DNA of 43,690 nt, from contig DLGL01000017.1 in NCBI GenBank assembly GCA_002482685.1, positions 1 through 43,690 of the forward strand, given 5' to 3'. Below are positions 1 through 8,654 of this stretch, in pieces. The first letter of the stretch is position 1; each line of letters opens with the position of its first letter. The translations under genes and the position numbers were made by a program. This DNA is from Bacteriovoracaceae bacterium UBA7695 (GTDB lineage Bacteria > Bdellovibrionota > Bacteriovoracia > Bacteriovoracales > Bacteriovoracaceae). Below the pieces are notes generated by a model. The model worked only from the letters and a program-made list of their open reading frames with translations, had not been told where the DNA came from and did not search any database.

Positions 1-1255
1 GCTCCTCACGTTCACTGGCCTCGCGGATTTTTTTTTCTTCCGGAGTTTCAATAGTCGCAGTGAGATGGTTTCTTAAATCCTTTTCACGAATATAGCGGTC
101 TTCTTTTAAATCTTTTTCAAATAGACTTTGATCTACTTCTTCGATTTTTACGTCAGGAGTAATCCCTACCGCCTGAATTTTGCGGTTAAACGGAGTCATA
201 TACTGAGCAATAGTTAACTTTACCCCGGTCTCTTTATCTAACTGGGCCACAGTTTGAACTGATCCCTTCCCAAAAGACTGAGACCCCATAATGACAGCAC
301 GCTTATAATCCTGCAAAGCCCCGGCAACGATCTCAGAGGCTGAGGCAGAAGCCCCGTTAATCAAGACAACCATTGGGGTTCCTAAATCTTTATAGCCCGA
401 TTTTTTCACGTAACGGATATCTTTATTTTGTGGATCTCTTGATTCAGTAGAGACAACAATACCTTCCTTCAAGAAAAGTGATGACACATCTACGGCCTGA
501 TCCAGAAGTCCACCTGGATTAGATCTCAAATCCAGAATAATTCCACCGAGCTCTGACTTACCTTTAATTTTAGCCTTAAGCTCTTTTAGAGACTCTTCCA
601 TCGATTCTGCCGATCGTTTTTGAAACTGAGTGAGTCGGATGTAGGCGAATTTCTCAGCAACGACCTCAGCTTTAACGGGCTTAACTTTTATCATTTCACG
701 CTTAAGATTAAAATGCTTAACCCCATCATAACCCTCGCGAATGATTCCTAAGTGAATTTTTTCGCCAATTTTTCCTCTCATTTTTTCAATGGATTGCTCC
801 AGGGACATACCCACGATAGGCTCATGATTGATTTCAACCAATTTGTCCTTCGGAAGAATTCCAGCACGAAAGGCTGGAGTGTCATCAATTGGAGTGATGA
901 TGTAAATCACACCTTCCCGTTGAGTTACTTCAAGGCCCAGTCCACCAAATTCCCCTTGAGTATCATTTTGCATCTTTTCAAAAAAATCTTTATTCAAAAA
1001 TGCTGAGTGTGGATCAAGAGTCTCCATCATTCCCTTCAAGGCACCTTCAATTAATTTCTCGGTATTAACGGGACGATAGTATTGAGTCTCAATAAGATGA
1101 AGAACTTTATTAAAAAGTTCAAGCTGTTCAAATCGAGATCGATTCTCGGATATCTTTGGTGCTGCTGTCTTAGTCTCGGGAGCTTTAACTTGAGAAAAAG
1201 AAGGTAAAGAAAATGTTAAGACCATTGAGCTCAAAAGAATTAAGCGTAAAGACAT
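1..1255 (-). CDS. ctpA: S41-family C-terminal processing peptidase (CtpA), C-terminus cut by window edge
   Basis: Periplasmic serine protease that cleaves protein C-termini; in other bacteria CtpA-type enzymes trim or degrade peptidoglycan hydrolases and lipoproteins. The visible 418 residues start with a signal peptide (MSLRLILLSSMVLTFSLPSF). An N-terminal helical part (DPHSAFL) and a PDZ domain (around GEFGGLGLEV to the RGKIGEKI region) follow. The S41 core comes next, with the substrate-binding strand LRSNPGGLL, the nucleophile Ser in NGASASASEI and the general-base Lys in SFGKGSVQT. The start is supported by AGGAG five bases upstream. It lies 26 bp after the envC-like gene and is the last visible member of the ftsE-ftsX-envC-ctpA group, an arrangement seen in many proteobacteria. 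The left window boundary removes the C-terminus, so total length is unknown. Family assignment is firm; the substrate is inferred. Confidence 0.93.
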   Translation of the reverse strand, partial: MSLRLILLSSMVLTFSLPSFSQVKAPETKTAAPKISENRSRFEQLELFNKVLHLIETQYYRPVNTEKLIEGALKGMMETLDPHSAFLNKDFFEKMQNDTQGEFGGLGLEVTQREGVIYIITPIDDTPAFRAGILPKDKLVEINHEPIVGMSLEQSIEKMRGKIGEKIHLGIIREGYDGVKHFNLKREMIKVKPVKAEVVAEKFAYIRLTQFQKRSAESMEESLKELKAKIKGKSELGGIILDLRSNPGGLLDQAVDVSSLFLKEGIVVSTESRDPQNKDIRYVKKSGYKDLGTPMVVLINGASASASEIVAGALQDYKRAVIMGSQSFGKGSVQTVAQLDKETGVKLTIAQYMTPFNRKIQAVGITPDVKIEEVDQSLFEKDLKEDRYIREKDLRNHLTATIETPEEKKIREASEREE

Positions 1256-1281
1256 GAGTACTCCTAGACTGATTATCAGTC

Positions 1282-2286
1282 TTAGATTTTACTCACTCCA
1301 TTGCTCTCTAACCACAAAATAGTGTTTTGCGCGGTGTTTTTCTTACGAACTTCAAAGTAGAGATTTTGATCATCTTTTGAATCTTTTTGAGTGTAGGCCA
1401 GCACATCACCGTCATTCACTGTATCGTTCTTTTTAACTTTGATATCCATGCGACCTAAGAGCACGGTGCGCAGATCACTCCCATGATCGATGAGCACGAC
1501 CTGGCCGTAACTTGCCAAGTCTCCTGCGAATACAACTTTTCCTCCACCCACGGCCTTAACAGGCTGAATAGAATTGTATTTGAAGGTGACACCCTTAGCA
1601 CTTGCAGTATAGGTCGTAAAATCTTCTACAGGTCGTTTAAAAAATCGGTCAGGTTTTTTTTCAATAACGGGAGCCTGACTAAAAGCTTTTTTAACTTGAA
1701 CTATTTTCTTTCGAAGCTTTTTTTCCTGAACTTTATTTTCGACAATCTTTTTATCTTTAACTTTGGCCATATAGAGTTCCATGGCCACTTTTTTTCTGCC
1801 TTCAAGTTCCTCTATGACCATGGAAAGCTCTTCTTCATTAGCTTTAAGAATAGATAGCTTAGAATCAAACTCAGTTACTTTGTTTTCAAACGAAATGAGC
1901 TCTGCTTCTTTGTTTTTGAGTTTAAGCTGTGCCTGTTTTAGAAGTTCCAGATGGACTTTTTTTTGCCAAGCCTCAGTCCCTTCATTTTCACTTTCAATCA
2001 GGTAGCTTTGAAAAATTTTACGGTTGGCCGACTGGGCTTCACGCACCTCTTTATGGATCTCGATCAACTTGTCACGATAGAGTTTTACATCCCCTTCGAA
2101 CTGACGGATCTGCTCTACGCTGGATATATAGAGGTTGTTTTTACTTCCAATTTCTTTTTCGAGAGTAGAAAGGCGGGCACCCAATTGCATAACATCCGAT
2201 CGGGCACGGGCAAGATTATCATCGCGGTTGATCGCCGCGTGTGAGCTCAAGGCCAGTGTAAGTCCGATGATGACAGCTAATTTCAT
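1282..2286 (-). CDS. envC: EnvC-like murein hydrolase activator (coiled coil + degenerate LytM/M23 domain)
   Basis: Probable periplasmic partner of FtsEX that activates amidases at the septum. The 334-residue protein has a signal peptide (MKLAVIIGLTLALSSHA), about 170 residues of heptad-rich coiled coil (LEKEIGSK... to about KKVAMELYM), a basic linker, and a C-terminal M23/LytM fold (GGGKVVFAGDLASYGQVVLI, then DHG and LYFEVRKKN). The usual zinc ligands (HxxxD and HxH) are not visible, as in EnvC, which activates rather than cuts. I chose ATG at 2286 because it overlaps the ftsX TGA as ATGA and directly precedes the signal peptide; an ATG 15 bases upstream would put charged residues before it. 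Context between ftsX and ctpA agrees with the role. It could also be described simply as an M23-family protein. Confidence 0.85.
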   Translation of the reverse strand: MKLAVIIGLTLALSSHAAINRDDNLARARSDVMQLGARLSTLEKEIGSKNNLYISSVEQIRQFEGDVKLYRDKLIEIHKEVREAQSANRKIFQSYLIESENEGTEAWQKKVHLELLKQAQLKLKNKEAELISFENKVTEFDSKLSILKANEEELSMVIEELEGRKKVAMELYMAKVKDKKIVENKVQEKKLRKKIVQVKKAFSQAPVIEKKPDRFFKRPVEDFTTYTASAKGVTFKYNSIQPVKAVGGGKVVFAGDLASYGQVVLIDHGSDLRTVLLGRMDIKVKKNDTVNDGDVLAYTQKDSKDDQNLYFEVRKKNTAQNTILWLESNGVSKI

Positions 2287-3083
2287 AGGGTGTTTTTCCA
2301 TCTCCAGTCTTGCATTGAAAAAGTCCAGAAAACTGAGAACACCATAAAAAGAATAAGTGTATCAAAAAATTTGAGAGTACCGTTCAGGAGCCCGAGGGCA
2401 CAGAAACTTACCACCACAACAGCGAGACCAGTGGCGATCGTTTTAGAGGCTACAAGCTTTTTGCGTTGGAATTTTTCAATAATGTAAGAGCGGGTTCGGA
2501 AGACATCATAACAAAGCCAGAAACTTATGATCCAGAAGATGCCTACGATGCCAACAATTCCCCAGTCCCCTGCGACTGCAATGAACTTATAAAAAGGATG
2601 AGATTTCATGACTCCAGTGACTTCCGGGTATTTTACATCGGTAGCAGTCATGTGGTCTTTGCCACCAAATTTCACAACCTGCTCTCTGACAAAATCAAGA
2701 CTATCATGAGAAAGGGATGGATTAAGAGCTATACGTACTGACTTAAAGTTCATGAGTTCAGTTGAGACTTGATAGTCAGAGCCTAGTTGATTGATAAGAG
2801 CGCTAATCTTTCCACGGCTCTCCTCAGAAGTTTTATCTTCCACACTCAACACCCCAGGTAACCTGGCCGCAAGAGATTTAAGTTTTAGTCCATCGACACT
2901 TTCGTCCATAACAGCGACGAAATAAGGGTTTACGATTTTTTCAGGGCTGATTTTCTCAACCATTGTAGCAATCCACGGTCTATGAGTCAGACTAAACGCC
3001 AATAGACATGAGAAAAAGAAAAAGCTGAATCCCCGAAAAAGAGATTCGCCCAGAGATTGAAAAAATTCTTTTAAATAAAACAT
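2283..3083 (-). CDS. ftsX: Cell-division ABC transporter permease FtsX
   Basis: Inner-membrane half of the FtsEX complex, which couples cytoplasmic ATP hydrolysis to periplasmic amidase activation during division. The 266 residues show the FtsX layout: a short cytoplasmic N-terminus, a first membrane helix (FSFFFFSCLLAFSLT), a periplasmic loop of about 120 residues (containing LAARLPGVLSVE, typical of the FtsX extracellular domain), then three hydrophobic segments (IVGIVGIFWIISFWL; TIATGLAVVVVSFCALGLL; LILFMVFSVFWTF). Sequence is divergent, but placement is strong: it overlaps ftsE by 13 bp and envC by 4 bp, so the three genes are translationally coupled. Slightly shorter than E. coli FtsX because the cytoplasmic N-terminal tail is reduced. 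Confidence 0.88.
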   Translation of the reverse strand: MFYLKEFFQSLGESLFRGFSFFFFSCLLAFSLTHRPWIATMVEKISPEKIVNPYFVAVMDESVDGLKLKSLAARLPGVLSVEDKTSEESRGKISALINQLGSDYQVSTELMNFKSVRIALNPSLSHDSLDFVREQVVKFGGKDHMTATDVKYPEVTGVMKSHPFYKFIAVAGDWGIVGIVGIFWIISFWLCYDVFRTRSYIIEKFQRKKLVASKTIATGLAVVVVSFCALGLLNGTLKFFDTLILFMVFSVFWTFSMQDWRWKNTL

Positions 3084-3772
3084 GCATGCCCCGAATACAC
3101 CAATCGTCCCTGATCCAGATGAGCGATCTTCCCGGGAAATTGTTTGATGAGTTCTTTATTATGGGTCGCCCAAATGAGAGTCAGACCTTTTTTATGATTG
3201 AAATGATTCAAAACTTCGAATAAGCGGTAAGAGCTTTCTTTGTCCAATGAACTTGTAGGCTCGTCGGCCAGAAGTGCAGTTGGTTTTGAAAGAAGTGCAC
3301 GAATCATAGCTACTTTCTGTTTAAGACCGCCGTTACAATCTTCAATTTTTTGATTCAAATGATCGTAGACTCCTAAGAGTCGGGAGAGATCTTCCATTTC
3401 GCGGAAAAAATCATTTTTACTGTCATAAAGGGATGAGTCGTAGGCCATCCACATATTATCTTCGCAGGATTTCTTCTGCATCAAACGCAGATCCTGAAAA
3501 ACTGACGAAACAAAATGTTTAGAGGAGCGCTCATGAGGCAGGATCGCTTTGCCCGAGGTAGGTGCTAAATGACCACCAAGCACATTAAGAAGTGATGTCT
3601 TTCCGGCACCAGAGGGGCCAGTAAGGAAAAGGATCTCACCAGGATAAATGGTCAGTTGAACTGATTTTAAAGCGCGGATAGACCCATACTCCACCGTGAG
3701 ATTATCAAGGTGAAATAAATAATTCTGGTGGTTTGAGCCACCTGATTGTTGAGGTGTACGACCGGTTAACAT
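3071..3772 (-). CDS. ftsE: Cell-division ATP-binding protein FtsE
   Basis: Cytoplasmic ABC ATPase of the FtsEX complex. Over 233 residues it carries Walker A GPSGAGKTS (about 52-60), a Q-loop (VFQDLRLM, about 91-98), Walker B ALLADEPTSSLD (about 166-177) and an H-loop (WATHNKEL). The ABC signature is unusual: where FtsE has LSGGE, this protein has CNGGLKQ (about 146-152), so the signature serine is replaced. It also has about 18 extra residues before the first strand. A weak AGG lies upstream of the ATG. It begins the ftsE-ftsX-envC-ctpA group; the 130 bp upstream separates it from the HD-domain gene on the same strand and has a TACAAT-like -10 but no convincing -35. Confidence 0.9.
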   Translation of the reverse strand: MLTGRTPQQSGGSNHQNYLFHLDNLTVEYGSIRALKSVQLTIYPGEILFLTGPSGAGKTSLLNVLGGHLAPTSGKAILPHERSSKHFVSSVFQDLRLMQKKSCEDNMWMAYDSSLYDSKNDFFREMEDLSRLLGVYDHLNQKIEDCNGGLKQKVAMIRALLSKPTALLADEPTSSLDKESSYRLFEVLNHFNHKKGLTLIWATHNKELIKQFPGKIAHLDQGRLVYSGHACFI

Positions 3773-3902
3773 CCGTGAAACCTGCCTTCAAAGTAAAGGA
3801 TCCATCTTAGATCCACATTGTCATAATGCAATCATTGTACCGATATTAAGTTTCATAAGTAAAGGCATCGAGTCAGCTTAAAGTGTTAACTTCCGACAAG
3901 AA

Positions 3903-5330
3903 TTATCCAGTAATAACACCTTCGGCCTTTAGCAACTCGTAAGCCGAGTCCGAGCAGTAGACATTCGGAACAAAATTGAACTTGGCCTGAAGGTCACTAA
4001 TAATTGAATTTTCCACATCTCCCAAAAGCTTTACATCGCCATTATCCATAAGAATTTTAGCGGGATCACGCTCTAAAAGTAGATTGTCGTTCGTTTTAGA
4101 CTTAACTAGCTTCTTACGAGATTTCACAAAAATAATATTTTTCTTCGGTAGATCCTCAACGATCCAGTCTTTTTCAGTCCCCTTCTTCTTGAGGATATCC
4201 TTGATCTGTTTAATCTTCTCTTCCGCGCGCTTCATGATCTTCTCATAAACCTGATCTTCATCCTGGCTCAGAATTCTTTGTTTGAACTCTTCACACTTCA
4301 CAGTACGAGGAGCTTTTCCAAACAGAAGACTGAAGGCCAGATCTTTGATCCGTGGATTTTTATCAAAATCACCTGTTTTATAATAGTGATGAACCTGGTT
4401 CATGAAGTACTGGTCATTGAAAGTGTAGAACTGCTCCGGATCATTGGCGATCATATCCATGAGTTTTGAGTAAGAGTAGATCTTCCCCTTCTCGAGCATA
4501 TAAAACGTAAGCTCCTCAGCGATAGCATCAAAGCGGGCACCTCGGGCAGAGCGAACCACTTGTGAGTACCATGCAAATCGCGCCATCAAAAAGTCTTCCA
4601 CCGCGTGAAGAGCGTTTTGAGAGATGGTTAAAATCTCCTGACCGTTAACATTAGCAACCCGGAAGTGATGGAGAAGATAATCTCTGTCATACGTTCCGTA
4701 CTTAATCCCTGAGTAGTGGGCGTCACGCAGAAGGTAGTCCATACGGTCGCAGTCCACTTCCGAATGAAGGATCTGGTTAGCAAGCATACTGGAATCATTC
4801 CCCTTCACGAGGTTTGAGATGTTCTGCGGATCAAGACGGTATTTTTTTAGAAGATGAGTAATCCCACCTGGATAATCAGTATTCTTGATGATGTATGAAC
4901 CGAGGTGCTCATGATCGTCCTGAAGGCCTTTTCCATTCTTCTCGTTAGTAGTCTCACCATAACGGATGTAGGCCATCTCTGTGGTGTGAGAAAACATAAA
5001 GGCACCAAGGTCATGAAGCAGGGCCGCGAGGCGCAGACTTTGGTGAAAGACTTTCTGAGGCGACTGAACTTTATCGTCCATCAAATCCTCATCAGAGACT
5101 CCACGCTTAAGGCGCTGAAGAATTTTATGAGCATTGAACATCACACCAATCGAGTGACCATAGCGGGAATGTTCCGCTCCTGGGAAGGTATAGAAAGTAA
5201 ATCCTAACTGCTTCACCCAACGCAGGCGCTGATAAAAAGGAGTGTGGATGATTTCCCATTCAAGATTGGTGATGTGGATAAATCCGTATAACGGATCGAA
5301 GATGATTTTTGCTTTTGACGTAACTTCCAT
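3903..5330 (-). CDS. HD-domain phosphohydrolase (SAMHD1/dNTPase-like, COG1078 type)
   Basis: Metal-dependent nucleotide phosphohydrolase of the HD superfamily, cytoplasmic, related to bacterial dNTPases and SAMHD1. The N-terminal part matches the family closely: FDPLYGFI, then PGAEHSRYGHSIGV (metal-ligand His about residue 59), LLHDLG (His106-Asp107) and EVDCDRMDYLLRDAHYSGI (fourth ligand Asp). The downstream His region DHEHLGSY is also present. The family motif HDxGHGPFSH is altered to HDLGAFMFSH, so the histidine right after the glycine is alanine. The C-terminal 150 residues are Lys/Glu-rich and of unclear function. Length 475 is typical for the group. Substrate is not determinable from sequence; a dNTP is the family-based guess. 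An intrinsic terminator separates it from the small gene upstream. Confidence 0.82.
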   Translation of the reverse strand: MEVTSKAKIIFDPLYGFIHITNLEWEIIHTPFYQRLRWVKQLGFTFYTFPGAEHSRYGHSIGVMFNAHKILQRLKRGVSDEDLMDDKVQSPQKVFHQSLRLAALLHDLGAFMFSHTTEMAYIRYGETTNEKNGKGLQDDHEHLGSYIIKNTDYPGGITHLLKKYRLDPQNISNLVKGNDSSMLANQILHSEVDCDRMDYLLRDAHYSGIKYGTYDRDYLLHHFRVANVNGQEILTISQNALHAVEDFLMARFAWYSQVVRSARGARFDAIAEELTFYMLEKGKIYSYSKLMDMIANDPEQFYTFNDQYFMNQVHHYYKTGDFDKNPRIKDLAFSLLFGKAPRTVKCEEFKQRILSQDEDQVYEKIMKRAEEKIKQIKDILKKKGTEKDWIVEDLPKKNIIFVKSRKKLVKSKTNDNLLLERDPAKILMDNGDVKLLGDVENSIISDLQAKFNFVPNVYCSDSAYELLKAEGVITG

Positions 5331-5350
5331 GTGGCCTTACTTAAAATAAA

Positions 5351-5375
5351 AAAGGGCCCAATCGTTGAGCCCTTT
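5351..5375 (-). terminator. Intrinsic terminator after the 71-residue gene
   Basis: A hairpin with seven paired bases (AAAGGGC with GCCCTTT), with further CAA/TTG pairing in the loop, lies between the small gene ending at 5396 and the HD gene starting at 5330. Read on the minus strand it is followed by TTTATTTTAAG, a U-rich tail, so it should end transcription of the small gene and the regulator above it. Confidence 0.75.
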
Positions 5376-5395
5376 CAATTAGATACTTAAAATTT

Positions 5396-5611
5396 TTATT
5401 GAAGCGTAGATGCTGACTTTCTTTTACCTTTACGGGCCTTAGCAACTTTTGAGATTGCATATTCCATCATCATAAAGGCTTCGCGACGAAGACCGTTGTC
5501 ATGGATGTAGCGGTAGAAGTTTTCAATATCACCGTTTGTGCGGAAGTTTTTGATCGTCATTACTTCTGGTGCTACGCCGGCTTTTTCATCAAGATTTACT
5601 GTTTTAGACAT
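5396..5611 (-). CDS. Small hypothetical protein, 71 residues
   Basis: I do not recognise this protein. It has 71 residues, no signal peptide and no membrane segment. It starts acidic (MSKTVNLDEK) and ends very basic (SKVAKARKGKRKSAS), with a helical middle part (GDIENFYRYIHDNGLRREAFMM, shown here as the region of residues 27-49). A good ribosome site (GGAG seven bases before ATG) and a clear intrinsic terminator just after its stop support a real gene. It lies 55 bp downstream of the GAF-AAA+-Fis regulator on the same strand, so it is probably co-transcribed with it. The basic tail could bind nucleic acid, but that is a guess. Confidence 0.65.
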   Translation of the reverse strand: MSKTVNLDEKAGVAPEVMTIKNFRTNGDIENFYRYIHDNGLRREAFMMMEYAISKVAKARKGKRKSASTLQ

Positions 5612-5666
5612 AAAGGGCTCCTAGTCGTTGTATTTTACTTTTTTCGCTGTAACTCTTCCACCAATT

Positions 5667-7154
5667 TTATTGTTCACGAGCTTCGATCATTCCGTAGCTG
5701 TGAAGTTTGTTGTAGAGAGTTTTTACTGTAATTCCAAGAGCTTTAGCTGCACGAGTTTTATTTCCATTCAAATGACCAAGAGTGTCGACAATATGTTTTT
5801 TCTCAAGGTCAAAAAGTGTAAATTCAACATATTCAACTTTCGCTTCAACTTTTTCAACTTTAACTTCTACTGCAAACTCAGGAAGGTGAGATGCTTCGAT
5901 GTATTGACCGTCAGTAAGGATGTATGTGCGCTCCATTATGTTTTTAAGTTCGTGAGCGTTTCCTGGCCAGAAGTATGAAGTTAACTTCTCGATAGCACCT
6001 GAAGTCAAAACTTTAGACTGAGTCTTACCGTGGTTAAGAAAAAACTCTGCCATAACTTTTACATCATCAGAACGATCGCGAAGTGAAGGGATGCGAAGAG
6101 CAATTGTATTAAGTCTGTAGAACAATTCTTCTTTAAATTTACCCTCTTCAACTTGTTTTTTAAGACAGATTTTTGAAGTTGCAATGATACGGATGTTCAG
6201 AGCAATTTTTTCATCAGTATCAACCGTGATCATCTCTCCGCCCACTAGTGCACGTAGGATTTTCGTCTGGATATGTGGAGTCGTGTGAGCGATATCATCA
6301 ATAATTAGAGTTCCGCCATTCGCCTGAACCATCAAACCTTTAGAGCTAAACAGTTCGCGGTCAAGTTGAGATTCGTTAAGAGCTGAGCAAGAAGCGATGA
6401 TACATCCACCTTTGCGAGCTGACCAAGCGTGGATCTTTTTAGCAAGAATCTTCTTACCAACACCGTGCTGACCTTCAAGAAGAACCGGGAAGTCCTGAGA
6501 AGCAATTTTCTTAGCAGTCTGAACTACTTCAAGGAAGTTTTTTGAAAGACCAATCATTTGAGAGTTATCATCAGTACCACGAGAAACCTGGATTTCTACA
6601 CGGCTGAGTAGTTCTTTTTCTTTAGCTTCGATACGAGACTGAAGCTCTCTATTGAGGTTTTTCGCCATCAAAAAGAGGTGCATGTTACGAATTGGAGACT
6701 GAAGTTCGTTAAGAATTTCGTTAATAGAAGCAATTTCGATTTCTGAGAAATTTCTGTCTTTCTTGATAGATTGAACGTTGATTGTACCGATGACACAACC
6801 ATCAACCATTACAGGAACACAAAGCTCAGCTTCAACCATTTCATCACGGTGACCTGTTGAAGCGATAGGATCACGCTTTACAGAGTTAGAGTAGTAAGCT
6901 CTTTTCATGCGGGCTACGTATCCAGAAAGACCCTGGCCTTTGTTTAAAACTTTTGCATCATTAAGGGCATGACCTGATTCAGAAAGGAGACGAGTTGAGC
7001 CGTCAGTAAGAACCTCAAAACCAAGAACCTTATGCTCTTGCATGATGTCCTGAACAAAACCAGAAAGCTTAGCAAAAAATACAACTTCATCAAGATTTGA
7101 AAGTAGTACTGTTGAAAGAGTAGCTAGTTCGTTGTGGTGAGCGGCAGTTTTCAT
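5667..7154 (-). CDS. GAF-AAA+-Fis transcriptional regulator lacking the GAFTGA loop
   Basis: NtrC-type regulator architecture. Residues about 20-130 form a GAF sensor domain (GLSGYVAR, ending VIGTINVQS). A coiled linker follows, then an AAA+ domain (Walker A GQHGVGKK about 228-235, Walker B-like GGTLIIDD about 280-287, sensor/arginine region ELFYRLN about 343-349, WPGNAHELKN) and a C-terminal Fis helix-turn-helix (KTRAAKALGITVKTLYNKL). Between ELF and GGTL there are only about ten residues, so the loop holding GAFTGA, which contacts sigma-54, is absent. By analogy with TyrR-type proteins it probably does not activate sigma-54 RNA polymerase. I chose ATG at 7154 (AAAGGGG six bases upstream) over one nine codons earlier. 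Its ligand and target genes are unknown. Confidence 0.88.
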   Translation of the reverse strand: MKTAAHHNELATLSTVLLSNLDEVVFFAKLSGFVQDIMQEHKVLGFEVLTDGSTRLLSESGHALNDAKVLNKGQGLSGYVARMKRAYYSNSVKRDPIASTGHRDEMVEAELCVPVMVDGCVIGTINVQSIKKDRNFSEIEIASINEILNELQSPIRNMHLFLMAKNLNRELQSRIEAKEKELLSRVEIQVSRGTDDNSQMIGLSKNFLEVVQTAKKIASQDFPVLLEGQHGVGKKILAKKIHAWSARKGGCIIASCSALNESQLDRELFSSKGLMVQANGGTLIIDDIAHTTPHIQTKILRALVGGEMITVDTDEKIALNIRIIATSKICLKKQVEEGKFKEELFYRLNTIALRIPSLRDRSDDVKVMAEFFLNHGKTQSKVLTSGAIEKLTSYFWPGNAHELKNIMERTYILTDGQYIEASHLPEFAVEVKVEKVEAKVEYVEFTLFDLEKKHIVDTLGHLNGNKTRAAKALGITVKTLYNKLHSYGMIEAREQ

Positions 7155-7218
7155 GTTGATCCCCTTTACACTTTGAAACACAGTTTGATTAATTTTTACA
7201 CAGTGCGTTAGTGAGGAG

Positions 7219-7247
7219 ATATTACAATTTGTATGAATTATTTACAA
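7219..7247 (-). promoter_or_regulatory. Candidate sigma-70-type promoter for the GAF-AAA+-Fis regulator
   Basis: Read on the minus strand: TTGTAA (7247-7242), 17 bp spacer, TAATAT (7224-7219), giving a leader of roughly 55-60 nt before the ATG at 7154. It sits in the 136 bp between the tolB stop and the regulator start, the only sizeable gap in this minus-strand block. Each box is an imperfect match. Confidence 0.45.
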
Positions 7248-7290
7248 GACTAAAATGGTGCGGTGTTTAAAATTTCTTCGACTTCTTTAA

Positions 7291-8646
7291 CTATTTCAAT
7301 ATGTTAGTCCACTGCGGGGAGTAACAACTACCGAAATCCTGGGTTAGCTGGCCCAAAATCTCTCCGTCACGGTTCATTATGTACACATCCTGAACGGCCT
7401 TAGTGCGGGAAAGGACTCTTTTGCTAGTAAAAACAATAAATTCGCCGTCTGGGGAATAGACAGGTTCTTCATTAGATCCAAAGCTCTTCGTCAGCCTGAC
7501 TAAGTTATTACCATCGGAGCCAATCCGGTAAAGATCGAAGCCTGCATCCACCCAAGAGCTGAATACGATTTCTTTCCCATCGGGGGAGAATCTTGGAGTG
7601 GCATTGAACTGCCCAACAAAAGAAATACGCTTAACACCTTTATCAGGATTTTGCGGATCGATAGTATAAATGTGGGCACGCCCTGGTCGATTAGACAAAA
7701 AGGCCATGAGATTTCCAGCACGGTTGATAGATGGATCTACGTCATCACCATAGTGAGAAGTAATATTTCTCAGTTTTCCAGAATTTATATTCATCTCATA
7801 GATGTCAGCATTCCCTTTATACGAGAGGGTCGTATAAATCATGTTCCCGGATGAACTAAATATAGCTCCCGAGTTTATACCTGGCTTATCAGATACAGTA
7901 GAGAAAGTGCGATTTTTCAGATCATACATCTTAAGATCAATATTCTTAATTAAACGCACTTTGTTTTTTGAAATCTCTTTATGTGTCGCAATGACTGAAA
8001 ACATTATTTTTGAGTTATCCGGAGCGATCGAAGGCGAGAGGACAATTGAACGGAAATTTGTAAGCTTTTCAACACGGTTACCGTCAAAATCCATAATAAA
8101 AAGCTCTTTGATGGAGTCTTTTCCATGTGTGCCTCTGTCAGAAACAAAAACTATTTTAGAATTAAAGATAGAAGGCTTTCCAGTCACTGAACGGTAAATC
8201 CCATCAGCAATCTGATGGGCCGTTGCGCGAAGAGTGCTTTGCTGAATTTTAAAATTCTGAGCAAAAATTTCTTTTCCTGTCAGGACACTCCACACTTTGA
8301 ACTTCGCCTCAATGCCTGAACCAGATGAAGACATTTGAGAGGCGACAAAATAAGTAATTCCACTTTCTTTCCATTTCTCCAGGCGAGGCTTTGAATAACT
8401 CTCCTGCCCTTTCTCGGAATAATCAACGTTGTTGAATTTATGCTTATAGAAAACAAAATCATTACGAAGAACATCGATCAACTCTGATGAGAGAGATTTC
8501 TGAGGTCCCACTAAAGATCTCACCTCGGCATCATCGATTACAAACTTGTCTTTATCAAGTTCAGCATTTCCAACCGCAATCTCGGCTACTTGTGCAAATG
8601 AGGTAAGTGAAAGAAAGAGTGTTGCAATAGCAAAGAAAGTTTTCAT
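7291..8646 (-). CDS. tolB: Tol-Pal system protein TolB
   Basis: Periplasmic beta-propeller protein of the Tol envelope system, which in other bacteria binds Pal and supports outer-membrane constriction. The 451 residues have a signal peptide (MKTFFAIATLFLSLTSFAQ), an N-terminal alpha/beta domain of about 140 residues (including KWKESGITYFVASQ), and a propeller of PD40/WD40-like blades (KIVFVSDRG; LSPSIAPDNSKIMFS; DPSINRAGNLMAFLSNRPG; PRFSPDGKEIVFSSW; PVYSPDGEFIVFTSKR). It lies 8 bp after tolA and ends the tolQRAB series. No pal follows: the next gene is an unrelated regulator after 136 bp. Length is close to the family norm. Confidence 0.95.
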   Translation of the reverse strand: MKTFFAIATLFLSLTSFAQVAEIAVGNAELDKDKFVIDDAEVRSLVGPQKSLSSELIDVLRNDFVFYKHKFNNVDYSEKGQESYSKPRLEKWKESGITYFVASQMSSSGSGIEAKFKVWSVLTGKEIFAQNFKIQQSTLRATAHQIADGIYRSVTGKPSIFNSKIVFVSDRGTHGKDSIKELFIMDFDGNRVEKLTNFRSIVLSPSIAPDNSKIMFSVIATHKEISKNKVRLIKNIDLKMYDLKNRTFSTVSDKPGINSGAIFSSSGNMIYTTLSYKGNADIYEMNINSGKLRNITSHYGDDVDPSINRAGNLMAFLSNRPGRAHIYTIDPQNPDKGVKRISFVGQFNATPRFSPDGKEIVFSSWVDAGFDLYRIGSDGNNLVRLTKSFGSNEEPVYSPDGEFIVFTSKRVLSRTKAVQDVYIMNRDGEILGQLTQDFGSCYSPQWTNILK

Positions 8647-8654
8647 TAGAGTCC

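Noticed and set aside
3798..3814. GGATC...GATCC inverted repeat in the ftsE leader
   Set aside because: Only 5-bp arms; no clear link to a promoter and likely to occur by chance.
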